Part shown: in pieces, positions 14,987-22,590 of the stretch | Numbering within the stretch: the stretch's first letter is position 1 | How the letters are laid out: each line of letters opens with the position of its first letter | Source of the DNA: Candidatus Omnitrophota bacterium | GTDB taxonomy: Bacteria; Omnitrophota; Gorgyraeia; Zapsychrales; Zapsychraceae | Length of the DNA stretch: 37,784 nt | Reading direction: 5' to 3' | Assembly (NCBI GenBank): GCA_020053475.1 | Contig: JAGVNC010000073.1 | Location: forward strand, 1-37,784 | Translations under genes and position numbers: made by a program | The notes under the pieces: generated by a model | What the model was told of the DNA's origin: nothing | Database searches by the model: none | What the model saw: the letters and a program-made list of their open reading frames with translations, nothing else

Positions 14987-15898
14987 TTATTTATTGACCG
15001 TTAGGCCTTCTTTGGTCACGAGGATTTTCTTGGCGCGGCGGTCCGCCCGTCCTAATGTCCCGATCGTTTTCCCGTTGACTTCAAACTCCAACTCGCTGAT
15101 ATTTTTTCCGGAAAGTTCGATCTTCTCATTGGCCGACCATGTTTCAACGCCCCCGGCGGGTAATGTGGATTGGAACAATGTGGTCCCATCTCCTTTAACG
15201 CTAAGCCATGTTTCTTTCTTGGCCCGGACCGTTAACGTCACGTTGCTTAATGTGATCTTTGCAGGTCGTTGAGGGACAACAGCGGTTATTTTCTCATTTT
15301 TGGCAGGAGAGGGGAAAGCCTTAGGAATAACAGGCGCCGCCGATTGATTCTTACCAGAAGATTTAGATCCAGAAGATTTTGACGTGGCGGTGGCCTTCGG
15401 CGGATTTTGTTTTCTGGCCGATTCCCATGACCCAAAGGCATGCCCTATCCATCTCAACACCAAGAAAGCAACGACCAGTACCCCAACAATTTTGCCTAAC
15501 TGCAATATTTGTTGTAGGCGCCGTCGTGTCCAAAACCTCGAAAAAGCCTCTTGCCAATCATACTCAACAGGGATTTTCTTTCCCAAATTACGTAATTCGT
15601 AGGACGGAACAACATCGACCACCGTCGCAACGTCAACGCCAAGGTATTTGGCATAAATCTTTAAAAATCCTCGGTAATAAAAAGGAGATAATGTGCGTAC
15701 CGTATACCCTTCTTCGATCGCACGTAACACATCCAAGGGAATTTTAGTCGCTTCATGCACCACTTCCACCGAATAGCCTTGTTCTTCGCGGGCACGCTTT
15801 AAAATAGCCCCTTTGGGATGTGGGGAGTTTTCTACCGCTGAAGATGGCGCGGTTAAGGAATCTTTCTGCAGGTTGTTTTTATAGCTGGGGTGTTCCAC
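14987..15898 (-). CDS. RodZ-like protein: cytoplasmic HTH, one TM segment, DUF4115 domain
   Basis: Bitopic inner-membrane protein of the RodZ type, 303 residues. Residues about 30-95 are a helix-turn-helix domain (GAILKRAREEQGYSVEVVHEATK). A single hydrophobic helix follows near 135-152 (IVGVLVVAFLVLRWIG). A Ser/Lys/Ala-rich linker leads to a C-terminal beta domain (about 215-300) of the DUF4115 type, outside the membrane. RodZ links MreB to the envelope; no mreB lies here, so a shape role is inferred from architecture. It overlaps ftsK by 20 nt and precedes rimO by 1 nt, a common order in diverse bacteria. Confidence 0.85.
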   Translation of the reverse strand: MEHPSYKNNLQKDSLTAPSSAVENSPHPKGAILKRAREEQGYSVEVVHEATKIPLDVLRAIEEGYTVRTLSPFYYRGFLKIYAKYLGVDVATVVDVVPSYELRNLGKKIPVEYDWQEAFSRFWTRRRLQQILQLGKIVGVLVVAFLVLRWIGHAFGSWESARKQNPPKATATSKSSGSKSSGKNQSAAPVIPKAFPSPAKNEKITAVVPQRPAKITLSNVTLTVRAKKETWLSVKGDGTTLFQSTLPAGGVETWSANEKIELSGKNISELEFEVNGKTIGTLGRADRRAKKILVTKEGLTVNK

Positions 15899-18155
15899 TT
15901 TTCTCCTCTTTGTTTTTCATATTTTCTAACATCCACTGTTCCCGGTCAATGAGAATCTCGCGCGGCTTGCTGCCGGCGTAAGGCCCGACGAGCCCGGATT
16001 GCTCCATCATATCAATCAACCGTGCCGCACGCGTATACCCTAACCGCATCCGGCGCTGTAAAATAGAAACAGACGCTTGATTTGTTTCCATGACCAGGCG
16101 CACGGCTTCATCGTAATATTCGTCTTTCCCTTCGATGCCGCCGACGGCATTCGACGTTTGTTGCTCGAGGATGGCTTCATTATAAATTGGTTTCTGCTGG
16201 CTTTTGATAAAATCGACCACCCGATGGATTTCACTGTCTTTGACAAAACTCCCTTGGCCACGGTTCGGCTTGGCATGGCCGGGCTGCATAAACAACATAT
16301 CCCCCTTGCCTAATAAACTCTCCGCACCGTTCATGTCCAACACCGTGCGGGAATCGACTTTGGAAGCGACCTTAAACGAGATCCTCGCCGGAAAGTTGGC
16401 CTTAATGACGCCGGTGATCACATTGACCGAAGGCCGCTGAGTGGCCAGGATCAAATGAATCCCGACGGCACGCGACAATTGGGCCAAACGGGTGATTGCG
16501 CTTTCAACTCCTTTGGCCGACACTTGCATCAAATCCGCCAACTCATCGATAATCACAACGATATAAGGCAGTTTAAACCCTTTGGCGTTGTACGCCAGGA
16601 TATTGCGGGCCCCTTCTTTTGATAATTTGCGGTAACGCGATTCCATTTCTCCGACGACCCAATTGAGCACGGCCGGGGTTTTTTTGGTATCAGTCACGGT
16701 GGGGCAAAGTAAATGGGGGATATCATTATACATAGACAATTCGACCATTTTAGGGTCAACCATCACGAATTTCACTTCATCGGGACGAGCATTAAATAAC
16801 ATCGACATAATAATGCTGTTCACACAGACCGTTTTTCCTGAACCCGTCGTCCCTGCGATCAACAGATGAGGCATCTCTGCCAAATCGGCAATCATCGGCT
16901 TCCCGGCAATGTCTTTGCCTAACGATAATGTCAGCTTTGATTTTGAGGAACGAAATTCCTGGCTAGAAAGAACATCTTTGAGATGAACAGCGGCCGAGGT
17001 ATCATTGGGGACCTCAATCCCCACCCGATCTTTCCCGGGAATAGGAGCCACAATCCGAATCGTCTGGGCTTTCATCGCTAACGCAATATCATTGGAGAGT
17101 GTGGTAAATTTCTGGACTTTAACGCCGGGAGCCGGCTCCAATTCATAACGCGTGATCGCCGGGCCGCGTTCAATGTCGACCACGCGTGCCTCGACCCCGA
17201 AATTCGCCAGGGTCTGTTCCAGCACTTTTGCCCCGGCCATCAAATCATGCTGAAGTTTACTTGCCGGAATTGCCGGTGCGGCTTCCAAAAGATTTAACGA
17301 CGGGATTTCATAATTCCCCAGAGGAGATTGTTCGGGATCTACTTCTTCCCCTGTTGGTTTCTCATTGAACGGTGAGGACGCCGGAGGACTAACTTTCGGC
17401 TTAACAATTTTTTCCTGTTTTTCTTTTTGAAGCGCGGCTTCAACTGCCGTCAATCCGGCAATGTTGACCTGAATATCTTTCTTCGGCCCAAGAACAACCG
17501 GCTCTTTATTGGCTTTTGCTTCTTTATTTTGCGGGAAAAACGCCCACGCTTTTTTGGGCTTGACCACAGGGGCAGGGGCGGCCTTGACGGATTTATGATT
17601 CTGAAACTTTTCCGCTGCCGCATCTTTCATTCCCTGAAAACGCTCGAGGAATTTAAACAAAAACGGAGAGATTAAAAATTCACCGGTGAGAATCAGCGCC
17701 AAGAGCCCCAACGATAATAAAATAATGTAAGACCCGTAACCGAAATATTGGACAAGAAAATTAGAAAACACAAGCCCCAGAATGCCTCCCCTCTCGAAGC
17801 GCATCGTTAATTCCGGCGGCCCAATCATACTGGCCAATGAACTCACCACGCCAAAAAGGACGATCGTGGCAATCAGTTTGTAGGCGGTAAAATAAATATC
17901 TTTGGATGTGAATTTATTCCAGCTCCAAACAAATAAGAACAAAACGGCAAAATAAGCGCTATATCCCATCAGGAAGAAAAAAGATCCGGCGAGATAAGCT
18001 CCGGTTAACCGGACTAAATTTTTTGCGGGGATATTAGGATTGGATGTATACCAAGAAAGGTCTCCGGGAACAAACGAAATAAGGCTGGCCAATAAAATCA
18101 TCGCGAAAGACAACACGATAACAGCTTTTATCTCATTAATATGTTCCTGTTTCAT
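15879..18155 (-). CDS. ftsK: DNA translocase FtsK/SpoIIIE
   Basis: Hexameric ATP-driven DNA pump at the division septum that clears chromosome dimers. 758 residues: four or more N-terminal membrane helices (about 10-165), a charged linker with many Lys/Pro (about 190-280), then the FtsK alpha/beta motor. Walker A is AGTTGSGKTVCVN near residue 432 and Walker B is VVIIDELADLM near 537. The C-terminal gamma domain, a winged helix that reads KOPS sites, is present (ASVSILQRRMRLGYTRAARLIDMMEQ). It lies 66 nt after pnp. That gap holds GAGGGC and GCCCTC arms of a possible small hairpin, and the gene shares 20 nt with the RodZ-like gene. Confidence 0.96.
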   Translation of the reverse strand: MKQEHINEIKAVIVLSFAMILLASLISFVPGDLSWYTSNPNIPAKNLVRLTGAYLAGSFFFLMGYSAYFAVLFLFVWSWNKFTSKDIYFTAYKLIATIVLFGVVSSLASMIGPPELTMRFERGGILGLVFSNFLVQYFGYGSYIILLSLGLLALILTGEFLISPFLFKFLERFQGMKDAAAEKFQNHKSVKAAPAPVVKPKKAWAFFPQNKEAKANKEPVVLGPKKDIQVNIAGLTAVEAALQKEKQEKIVKPKVSPPASSPFNEKPTGEEVDPEQSPLGNYEIPSLNLLEAAPAIPASKLQHDLMAGAKVLEQTLANFGVEARVVDIERGPAITRYELEPAPGVKVQKFTTLSNDIALAMKAQTIRIVAPIPGKDRVGIEVPNDTSAAVHLKDVLSSQEFRSSKSKLTLSLGKDIAGKPMIADLAEMPHLLIAGTTGSGKTVCVNSIIMSMLFNARPDEVKFVMVDPKMVELSMYNDIPHLLCPTVTDTKKTPAVLNWVVGEMESRYRKLSKEGARNILAYNAKGFKLPYIVVIIDELADLMQVSAKGVESAITRLAQLSRAVGIHLILATQRPSVNVITGVIKANFPARISFKVASKVDSRTVLDMNGAESLLGKGDMLFMQPGHAKPNRGQGSFVKDSEIHRVVDFIKSQQKPIYNEAILEQQTSNAVGGIEGKDEYYDEAVRLVMETNQASVSILQRRMRLGYTRAARLIDMMEQSGLVGPYAGSKPREILIDREQWMLENMKNKEEKSGTPQL

Positions 18156-18221
18156 GCGGCCTTGAGGGCTTTTGATAAGGATGAAACGCCCTCTGCTTAA
18201 TTCAATTTGATGGATGGCTGA

Positions 18222-20339
18222 TTATGGAACTTCGGCTTGCTCAGCTTGCTTCTTGCTGAGGTTCAATCGCTTCATCTGGTCAATTTCGGTGAGTTTCACC
18301 TTAAACTCATCACCGACCTTGACGATGCTGGCGACATCTTTCACGTAAGAGCTGGCCAGTTCAGACACATGGACCAACCCTTGCCGGCCAGGCATAAATT
18401 CGACAAAAGCCCCGAAATTCGTCACTTTAACGACCTTGGCATCATAAATTTTGCCGACTTCCGGTTCTTGGACTAATCCTTTGACATACGCCAAGGCCTT
18501 TTCCGCAGCCTCGGAAGAGGTGGACGCAATAAACACTTTTCCATCGTCATCGATATCAATGGATTCAACACCGGTGGCTTCAATGATTTTCTTGATGGTT
18601 TTGCCTCCCGGGCCGATGACTTCCCCGATTTTTTCTTGAGGAACTTGGGTGGTCAGGATCCGCGGTGCATATTTGGAAAGTTCCGCGACGGGCTTGGCAA
18701 TGACGGATTGCATATTATTTAAAATGATCGTCCGCGCCGATTTGGCTTGTTCCACGCCTTGGATCAATATGTTTAAGGGGACGCCTTTAATTTTTAAATC
18801 CAGCTGAATCGCCGTGACTCCCTGAGGTGTCCCGGCAATTTTGAAATCCATATCCCCAAAATGGTCTTCCGATCCCATAATGTCTGTCAACAAACGGTAA
18901 TCTTTATTTTTGGACACCAACCCGATGGATATCCCCGCTACGGTTTCTTTAATCGGAACACCCGCGGCCATTAAACTTAAAGATCCCGCGCACACCGAAG
19001 CCATGCTGGAGGACCCGTTCGATTCCAAAATTTCAGAAACGACACGAATCGTATAAGGGAATTCATCTTTGGTGGGCAACACCGCCTTCAATGCTTTTGC
19101 GGCCAACGCTCCGTGGCCAATCTCTCGACGGCCGGGACCTCGCGTCGCCCGTGCTTCCCCGACACTAAATGGAGGGAAATTGTAATGCAACATAAAATTC
19201 TGGTAGGAAACGCCTTCAAGCGATTCGATCAGTTGTTCATCACGTTTCGTTCCCAGCGTGACGACTGCCAAGCTTTGCGTTTGACCGCGCGTAAAAAGGC
19301 TGGAGCCGTGCGTCCGGGGCAGAACATTGATTTCGGAGGTGATTTGACGAATGTCCTGAAGTTTTCTTCCATCCGCCCGAATCCCTTTCTTAAAAATCAT
19401 TTCACGAACAACCTCATATTCCACTTGATCAAGGATCATCTTAATATGATTGGCCGTAACATCCTTGTCATTGATCTTGAATCCATCGAAAACCGACAAG
19501 TCCTTGATGACTTCATCCAATAGTTTCCTTAATGCTGTTTCCCGTTCCTCTTTATTGGCGATCTGATAAATTTTGTTTAATTGGTTGATGGTCAAGCCAG
19601 CAACTTTGTCTTTAAGGCCGGCGGGAGGAAGGTACAATTCAACATCCGCTTTAGGCTTCCCGATTTTCTTCCGAAATTCATTTTGAATTTCACGGGAAGG
19701 CTGCAATTGGTCAAAAGCGAATTGAAGGGCTTCCGTAATTTTTGCTTCGCTCAGTTGCGTGGCTTCGCCTTCAATCATGACAATCCCATCAGCGAGCCCT
19801 ACGACGACTAAATCCAGCAGGCTCTGGGTTTCTTGCTCATAAGTAGGATTCACGACAAACGCATCATTCACCAAGCCGATGCGTACCACCCCCACAGGCC
19901 CTTCATAAGGGATGTCGGAAATGTGCAATGCTGTTGAGGCCGCGATCAGCGCAATGATGTCCGGTTCTGTTTCGTCATCGCTACTTAACACCGTACAGCT
20001 GACCACAACATCATAATAAAATCCTTCGGGGAATAAAGGCCGGATAGGGCGATCAATCAATCGAGCCGTCAAAACTTCCTTTTGAGTGGGGCGTCCTTCT
20101 CTCTTGAAAAATCCTCCCGGGATCCTCCCGGCAGCGTATGTTTTTTCGGTATATTCGACCATCAGAGGAAAAAATTCGGCGTCCTCCTTTGGCTTTTGGG
20201 CCATACAAACCGTGGCTAAAACAGAAGTCCCACCGACGGTAGCTGTCACCGCGGCATTTGCCTGTTTGGCCAATTTCCCACTTTCTAAAATTAAAGTCCG
20301 TCCCCCGCCAAAGGGAATTTCCATGTGCGTTAAAGCCAT
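18222..20339 (-). CDS. pnp: Polynucleotide phosphorylase
   Basis: Phosphorolytic 3'-5' exoribonuclease that degrades mRNA and trims RNA ends, acting as a trimer. The 705-residue protein shows two RNase PH-like halves. The first has GRIPGGFFKREGRPT and the second has FTRGQTQSLAVVTLGT, with GSEDHFGDMDFK as metal-binding acids. A KH domain (VIGPGGKTIKKI, near 570) and an S1 domain (GKIYDAKVVKVTNFGAFVEF, near 635) follow. It lies 10 nt after rpsO, the conserved rpsO-pnp operon. In E. coli this pair is regulated by RNase III and PNPase itself; I cannot confirm that here. Confidence 0.98.
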   Translation of the reverse strand: MALTHMEIPFGGGRTLILESGKLAKQANAAVTATVGGTSVLATVCMAQKPKEDAEFFPLMVEYTEKTYAAGRIPGGFFKREGRPTQKEVLTARLIDRPIRPLFPEGFYYDVVVSCTVLSSDDETEPDIIALIAASTALHISDIPYEGPVGVVRIGLVNDAFVVNPTYEQETQSLLDLVVVGLADGIVMIEGEATQLSEAKITEALQFAFDQLQPSREIQNEFRKKIGKPKADVELYLPPAGLKDKVAGLTINQLNKIYQIANKEERETALRKLLDEVIKDLSVFDGFKINDKDVTANHIKMILDQVEYEVVREMIFKKGIRADGRKLQDIRQITSEINVLPRTHGSSLFTRGQTQSLAVVTLGTKRDEQLIESLEGVSYQNFMLHYNFPPFSVGEARATRGPGRREIGHGALAAKALKAVLPTKDEFPYTIRVVSEILESNGSSSMASVCAGSLSLMAAGVPIKETVAGISIGLVSKNKDYRLLTDIMGSEDHFGDMDFKIAGTPQGVTAIQLDLKIKGVPLNILIQGVEQAKSARTIILNNMQSVIAKPVAELSKYAPRILTTQVPQEKIGEVIGPGGKTIKKIIEATGVESIDIDDDGKVFIASTSSEAAEKALAYVKGLVQEPEVGKIYDAKVVKVTNFGAFVEFMPGRQGLVHVSELASSYVKDVASIVKVGDEFKVKLTEIDQMKRLNLSKKQAEQAEVP

Positions 20340-20349
20340 TATTGTCTCC

Positions 20350-20619
20350 TCATTTCCGCAAGTCTAGTTTTGATATTGTTTCTTGATATTTTAGGGGGTT
20401 CTGCTTCTTCAAATAGGTTAAAAGGCGGCGCCTTTTGCCAATCATCATCAAAAGCCCACGGCGGGAATGAAAATCCTTCTTGTGGTTTTTGATATGGCCG
20501 GAAAGATAGTTGATTCTTTCCGTCAATAGGGCAATTTGCACCACCGAAGAGCCGGTATCTTTAGAATGGGCCTTGAAATTATCGATCACTTCTGTTTTCC
20601 TTACTTTGACTAAAACCAA
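20350..20619 (-). CDS. rpsO: 30S ribosomal protein S15
   Basis: Small-subunit protein that binds 16S rRNA early in assembly. The 89-residue length matches E. coli S15. DTGSSVVQIALLTERINYL and HKKDFHSRRGLLMMIGKRRRLLTYLKK are the conserved core. The start codon is TTG at 20619, chosen because AGGAGG lies 6 nt upstream and the protein begins at the family's normal position. First gene of the rpsO-pnp unit. Confidence 0.98.
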   Translation of the reverse strand: MVLVKVRKTEVIDNFKAHSKDTGSSVVQIALLTERINYLSGHIKNHKKDFHSRRGLLMMIGKRRRLLTYLKKQNPLKYQETISKLDLRK

Positions 20620-20681
20620 TGCCTGCCTCCTTCTGGTGTCACTCGTGTTATTTTCTTAATTCTTAATTCTAATCGGGCGCT

Positions 20682-20710
20682 ATTATACTATTACTATATT
20701 TAATAGTCAA
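20682..20710 (-). promoter_or_regulatory. rpsO-pnp promoter
   Basis: TTGACT (20705-20710), a 17-bp spacer and TATAAT (20682-20687) on the minus strand. It gives a leader of about 55-60 nt with ATTAAGA repeated in tandem. Confidence 0.8.
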
Positions 20711-20711
20711 G

Positions 20712-20788
20712 CTAATTGCTGGGGGCTGTCAAGCCAAAATTAAAATGTCCTAGTTCTACCAAAATAAAAATGTCCTAATTGCTGGGGG
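20712..20788. repeat. 14-bp direct repeats around paired AAAATGTCCTA motifs
   Basis: CTAATTGCTGGGGG occurs at 20712-20725 and again at 20775-20788. Between and into the second copy lie two AAAATGTCCTA motifs (ending at 20752 and 20777). Paired short ends inside a direct duplication resemble the scar of an insertion sequence or a minimal non-autonomous element. TGGGGG/CCCCCA (20783-20808) can also form a stem. No coding capacity. Confidence 0.5.
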
Positions 20789-20878
20789 AAGATCAACTAT
20801 CCACCCCCATAGACAAAAAGAACTAAAGGCCACCCAAATTTTCTTGTTTGCATCAACTTAGTTTTCATAAAAATACTT

Positions 20879-20906
20879 TTGAACTACCAAGAGTTTTCAT
20901 TATAAT
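20879..20906 (+). promoter_or_regulatory. Promoter for the 81-residue TM/coiled-coil gene, leaderless layout
   Basis: TTGAAC (20879-20884), a 16-bp spacer and a perfect TATAAT (20901-20906). The ATG at 20912 is 5 nt further on, so transcript and reading frame would begin almost together. Confidence 0.6.
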
Positions 20907-20911
20907 AATGA

Positions 20912-21157
20912 ATGATGATTGACGAAGACAACGAAGGGCTTAAACTGGGCGCCGTGATTGTGGGCCTCATCCTTCTCTTATCGTGGGGGACGCTGACGGC
21001 CCTGAAACACTTACTGAAATCAACCCCTCCCGTACCCCGCATCAGCTCTGACGATCAAATCAAGGAGCAACAACGACGAATGGATGAAATCCGCTACCAG
21101 CAGAAACTCCTGATGGAAAACCAACAGCAGAGGATCCGTGATCTTCAGCGAAAATAA
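20912..21157 (+). CDS. Small membrane protein with coiled-coil tail, unknown function
   Basis: I do not recognise a family. The 81-residue protein has an acidic N-terminus (MMIDEDNEGLK), one hydrophobic helix at about residues 12-31 (GAVIVGLILLLSWGTLTAL), a short Pro-rich hinge, and a Gln/Arg-rich amphipathic helix from about 48 to the end (rich in QQ and RR, heptad-like). This suggests a single-span inner-membrane protein with a coiled-coil assembly tail. It is the only plus-strand gene between cinA-thpR and the right end, it appears leaderless, and the 89-bp palindrome at 21167 closes it. Start could be either of two adjacent ATGs. Confidence 0.65.
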   Translation: MMIDEDNEGLKLGAVIVGLILLLSWGTLTALKHLLKSTPPVPRISSDDQIKEQQRRMDEIRYQQKLLMENQQQRIRDLQRK

Positions 21158-21166
21158 CTCTCTAGC

Positions 21167-21255
21167 GCTAGTACCTCGACAGTTTTGTTTTTGTATGTTG
21201 ATTTCCTTAAATTTAGAGGAATCAACATACAAAAACGATTCGTCGAGGTACTAGC
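21167..21255. repeat. 89-bp near-perfect palindrome between convergent genes
   Basis: GCTAGTACCTCGAC (21167-21180) is the exact complement of 21242-21255. After a mismatched 6-7 nt bulge, TTTTTGTATGTTGATT (21188-21203) pairs with 21220-21235, and the arms continue towards an AT-rich centre. Total pairing exceeds 30 bp. No T run follows on either strand, so it is not a standard intrinsic terminator. It looks like a palindromic or MITE-type element. Its right end includes the stop codon of the next gene. Confidence 0.75.
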
Positions 21256-21682
21256 GATGATCACGAGCCTGAAGAATTCGCTGCGTCATTTCTTCTTCAT
21301 AAAGCCTGCAGATCTTGCGTAATTCTCCCTTCCCCAAAAAAGTAACAATAGCGTTTTCAACGGCCCCAAAACGATTTTTCAAAACCATGTAGTCCGCACG
21401 CAATTGTTTCTGATGGCCGTCGACAAATTTTTGCTTGAGGGCATTGCCCTCTTTTTGGGCCATGTATTTCTTGAAATCATTAACCTGCCGGCGATAATCT
21501 CCGCTGGCTTTTGTTGATTGGGGTTCGGCCCCTCGGGTGAGATGGCCTAACACAAAACGGTCGACCCGAAGCTGAGTGAAATACCGGTCAATTTTGTCCA
21601 ACGATTCTTTCGTTGTTTTATAACACCAAACTAAATAGCGGCGAGTCAGGTCTTTTTCGTTTTGTTTTAACTGTTTTTTCAT
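21251..21682 (-). CDS. Helical basic protein of unknown function
   Basis: No family recognised. From the ATG at 21682 it is 143 residues; an in-frame TTG at 21715 overlapping the pilin stop would add 11. The composition is rich in Lys, Arg, Gln and Glu with no membrane span or signal, and long helices are likely (for example ENAIVTFLGKGELRKICRLYEEEMTQRILQ near the C-terminus). It directly follows the class III pilin gene and may be co-transcribed, so a role with that pilin or in its expression is possible but unproven. The stop codon lies in the right arm of the 89-bp palindrome. Confidence 0.6.
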   Translation of the reverse strand: MKKQLKQNEKDLTRRYLVWCYKTTKESLDKIDRYFTQLRVDRFVLGHLTRGAEPQSTKASGDYRRQVNDFKKYMAQKEGNALKQKFVDGHQKQLRADYMVLKNRFGAVENAIVTFLGKGELRKICRLYEEEMTQRILQARDHR

Positions 21683-21701
21683 CCAGACTAAAAATTGTCC
21701 C

Positions 21702-21896
21702 CTATTCGTCCTCAACGTTAAAATCGAGGGTATTGACCATTAATTCCAACCCTTCGACTGAAAGATTAAGCGAATTTTCAATGGTTTGGGTTAAAAAGCC
21801 TTCCTTTCTTAAAGCGAAAATAACAACGACAATGACTGCGGCAAAAAGCAAGATATATTCAATCGCTGTTTGGGCTCTTTTAGGGAATTTCATCAT
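21702..21896 (-). CDS. Class III signal peptide (archaeal-like) pilin subunit
   Basis: 64 residues. The N-terminus MMKFPKRAQTAIEYILLF, then a valine/alanine-rich helix to about residue 28, is the class III signal peptide/QxxxEY pattern. The short basic leader is cut before or near Gln10, and the hydrophobic helix packs in the pilus core. The tail of about 35 residues is short and acidic. No prepilin peptidase, ATPase or platform protein is in the window, so it is an orphan subunit here. The ribosome site AGGA lies in a hairpin, AATCCT/AGGATT (21899-21918), just before the ATG, which may limit translation. Confidence 0.75.
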   Translation of the reverse strand: MMKFPKRAQTAIEYILLFAAVIVVVIFALRKEGFLTQTIENSLNLSVEGLELMVNTLDFNVEDE

Positions 21897-21985
21897 AGGA
21901 TAATCCTCTTTTTGAAGGATTCTTGTATTAATATAACACGATCTTGCCGATTCTACCAGGCCTAAGCCCTAAAACTCCTTAAGCA

Positions 21986-22519
21986 TTATAAAAGCCGATA
22001 CACTTTGTCTTTTTCCCGCGCCTCACGGATGACTTTTAATCCGACGAGCTGGCCTTTGCGGGCCTTCTTCACATTGATGCTCTCAATTTGCAACGAATCG
22101 ACCTTTTGAACGAAGTCCGTTGATTTTCCGCGGACGTGAATCGTCTGGCCGACATCCAACGCCCCTTTCATTTTAATCACCACGACCGTGATCCGCGGGA
22201 AATAATGAGTGATTTCACCGATCAGAATTTCTTTCCGGGGTTTTTTGTTAGAAACAGCTTTAGGCTTAACTTTTGACAAACTCCTGGAAGGGCGCTTGCG
22301 AGGCAACTTCTTTTTAGGCTTCTTTTTAGACTTCTTAGACTTCTTCTTCAATTTTCTTGCAGATGTAACTTTTTTTTTGGAAAGCCGCTTAGATCGTCTT
22401 TGTTTCGCTCCCGATCGACGAGAAATCCGTTGACGCTTAGAGGCCCTCTTGGGCTTTGATCGATGAATCTGTTTGATGGCTTTGACTGCCGAACGAAATA
22501 AACGCTTCAATAAGGACAT
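21986..22519 (-). CDS. Lys/Arg-rich histone-like tail fused to an EF-Tu domain-2-like barrel
   Basis: 177 residues in two halves. Residues 1-96 contain no Asp or Glu; 40 of residues 21-96 are Lys or Arg, with Ser, Ala and Pro, like histone H1-type or nucleic-acid-binding tails. From about residue 97, EILIGEITHYFPRITVVVIKM through VGQTIHVRGKSTDF, QIESINVKKARKGQLVGLK and VYRLL match the small 'translation elongation factor-like' beta-barrel proteins related to EF-Tu domain 2. The barrel would bind RNA or a partner protein, and the tail nucleic acid. SD AGAGG precedes the ATG. It lies 71 nt after the ParA-CBM48 gene. Function not established. Confidence 0.75.
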   Translation of the reverse strand: MSLLKRLFRSAVKAIKQIHRSKPKRASKRQRISRRSGAKQRRSKRLSKKKVTSARKLKKKSKKSKKKPKKKLPRKRPSRSLSKVKPKAVSNKKPRKEILIGEITHYFPRITVVVIKMKGALDVGQTIHVRGKSTDFVQKVDSLQIESINVKKARKGQLVGLKVIREAREKDKVYRLL

Positions 22520-22590
22520 GCCTCTTCCCTCTTCTTAAGCGATGAATCATAAAAAAATGAAATGGATGAAAGGCTTGGAAACAGCCTTGC

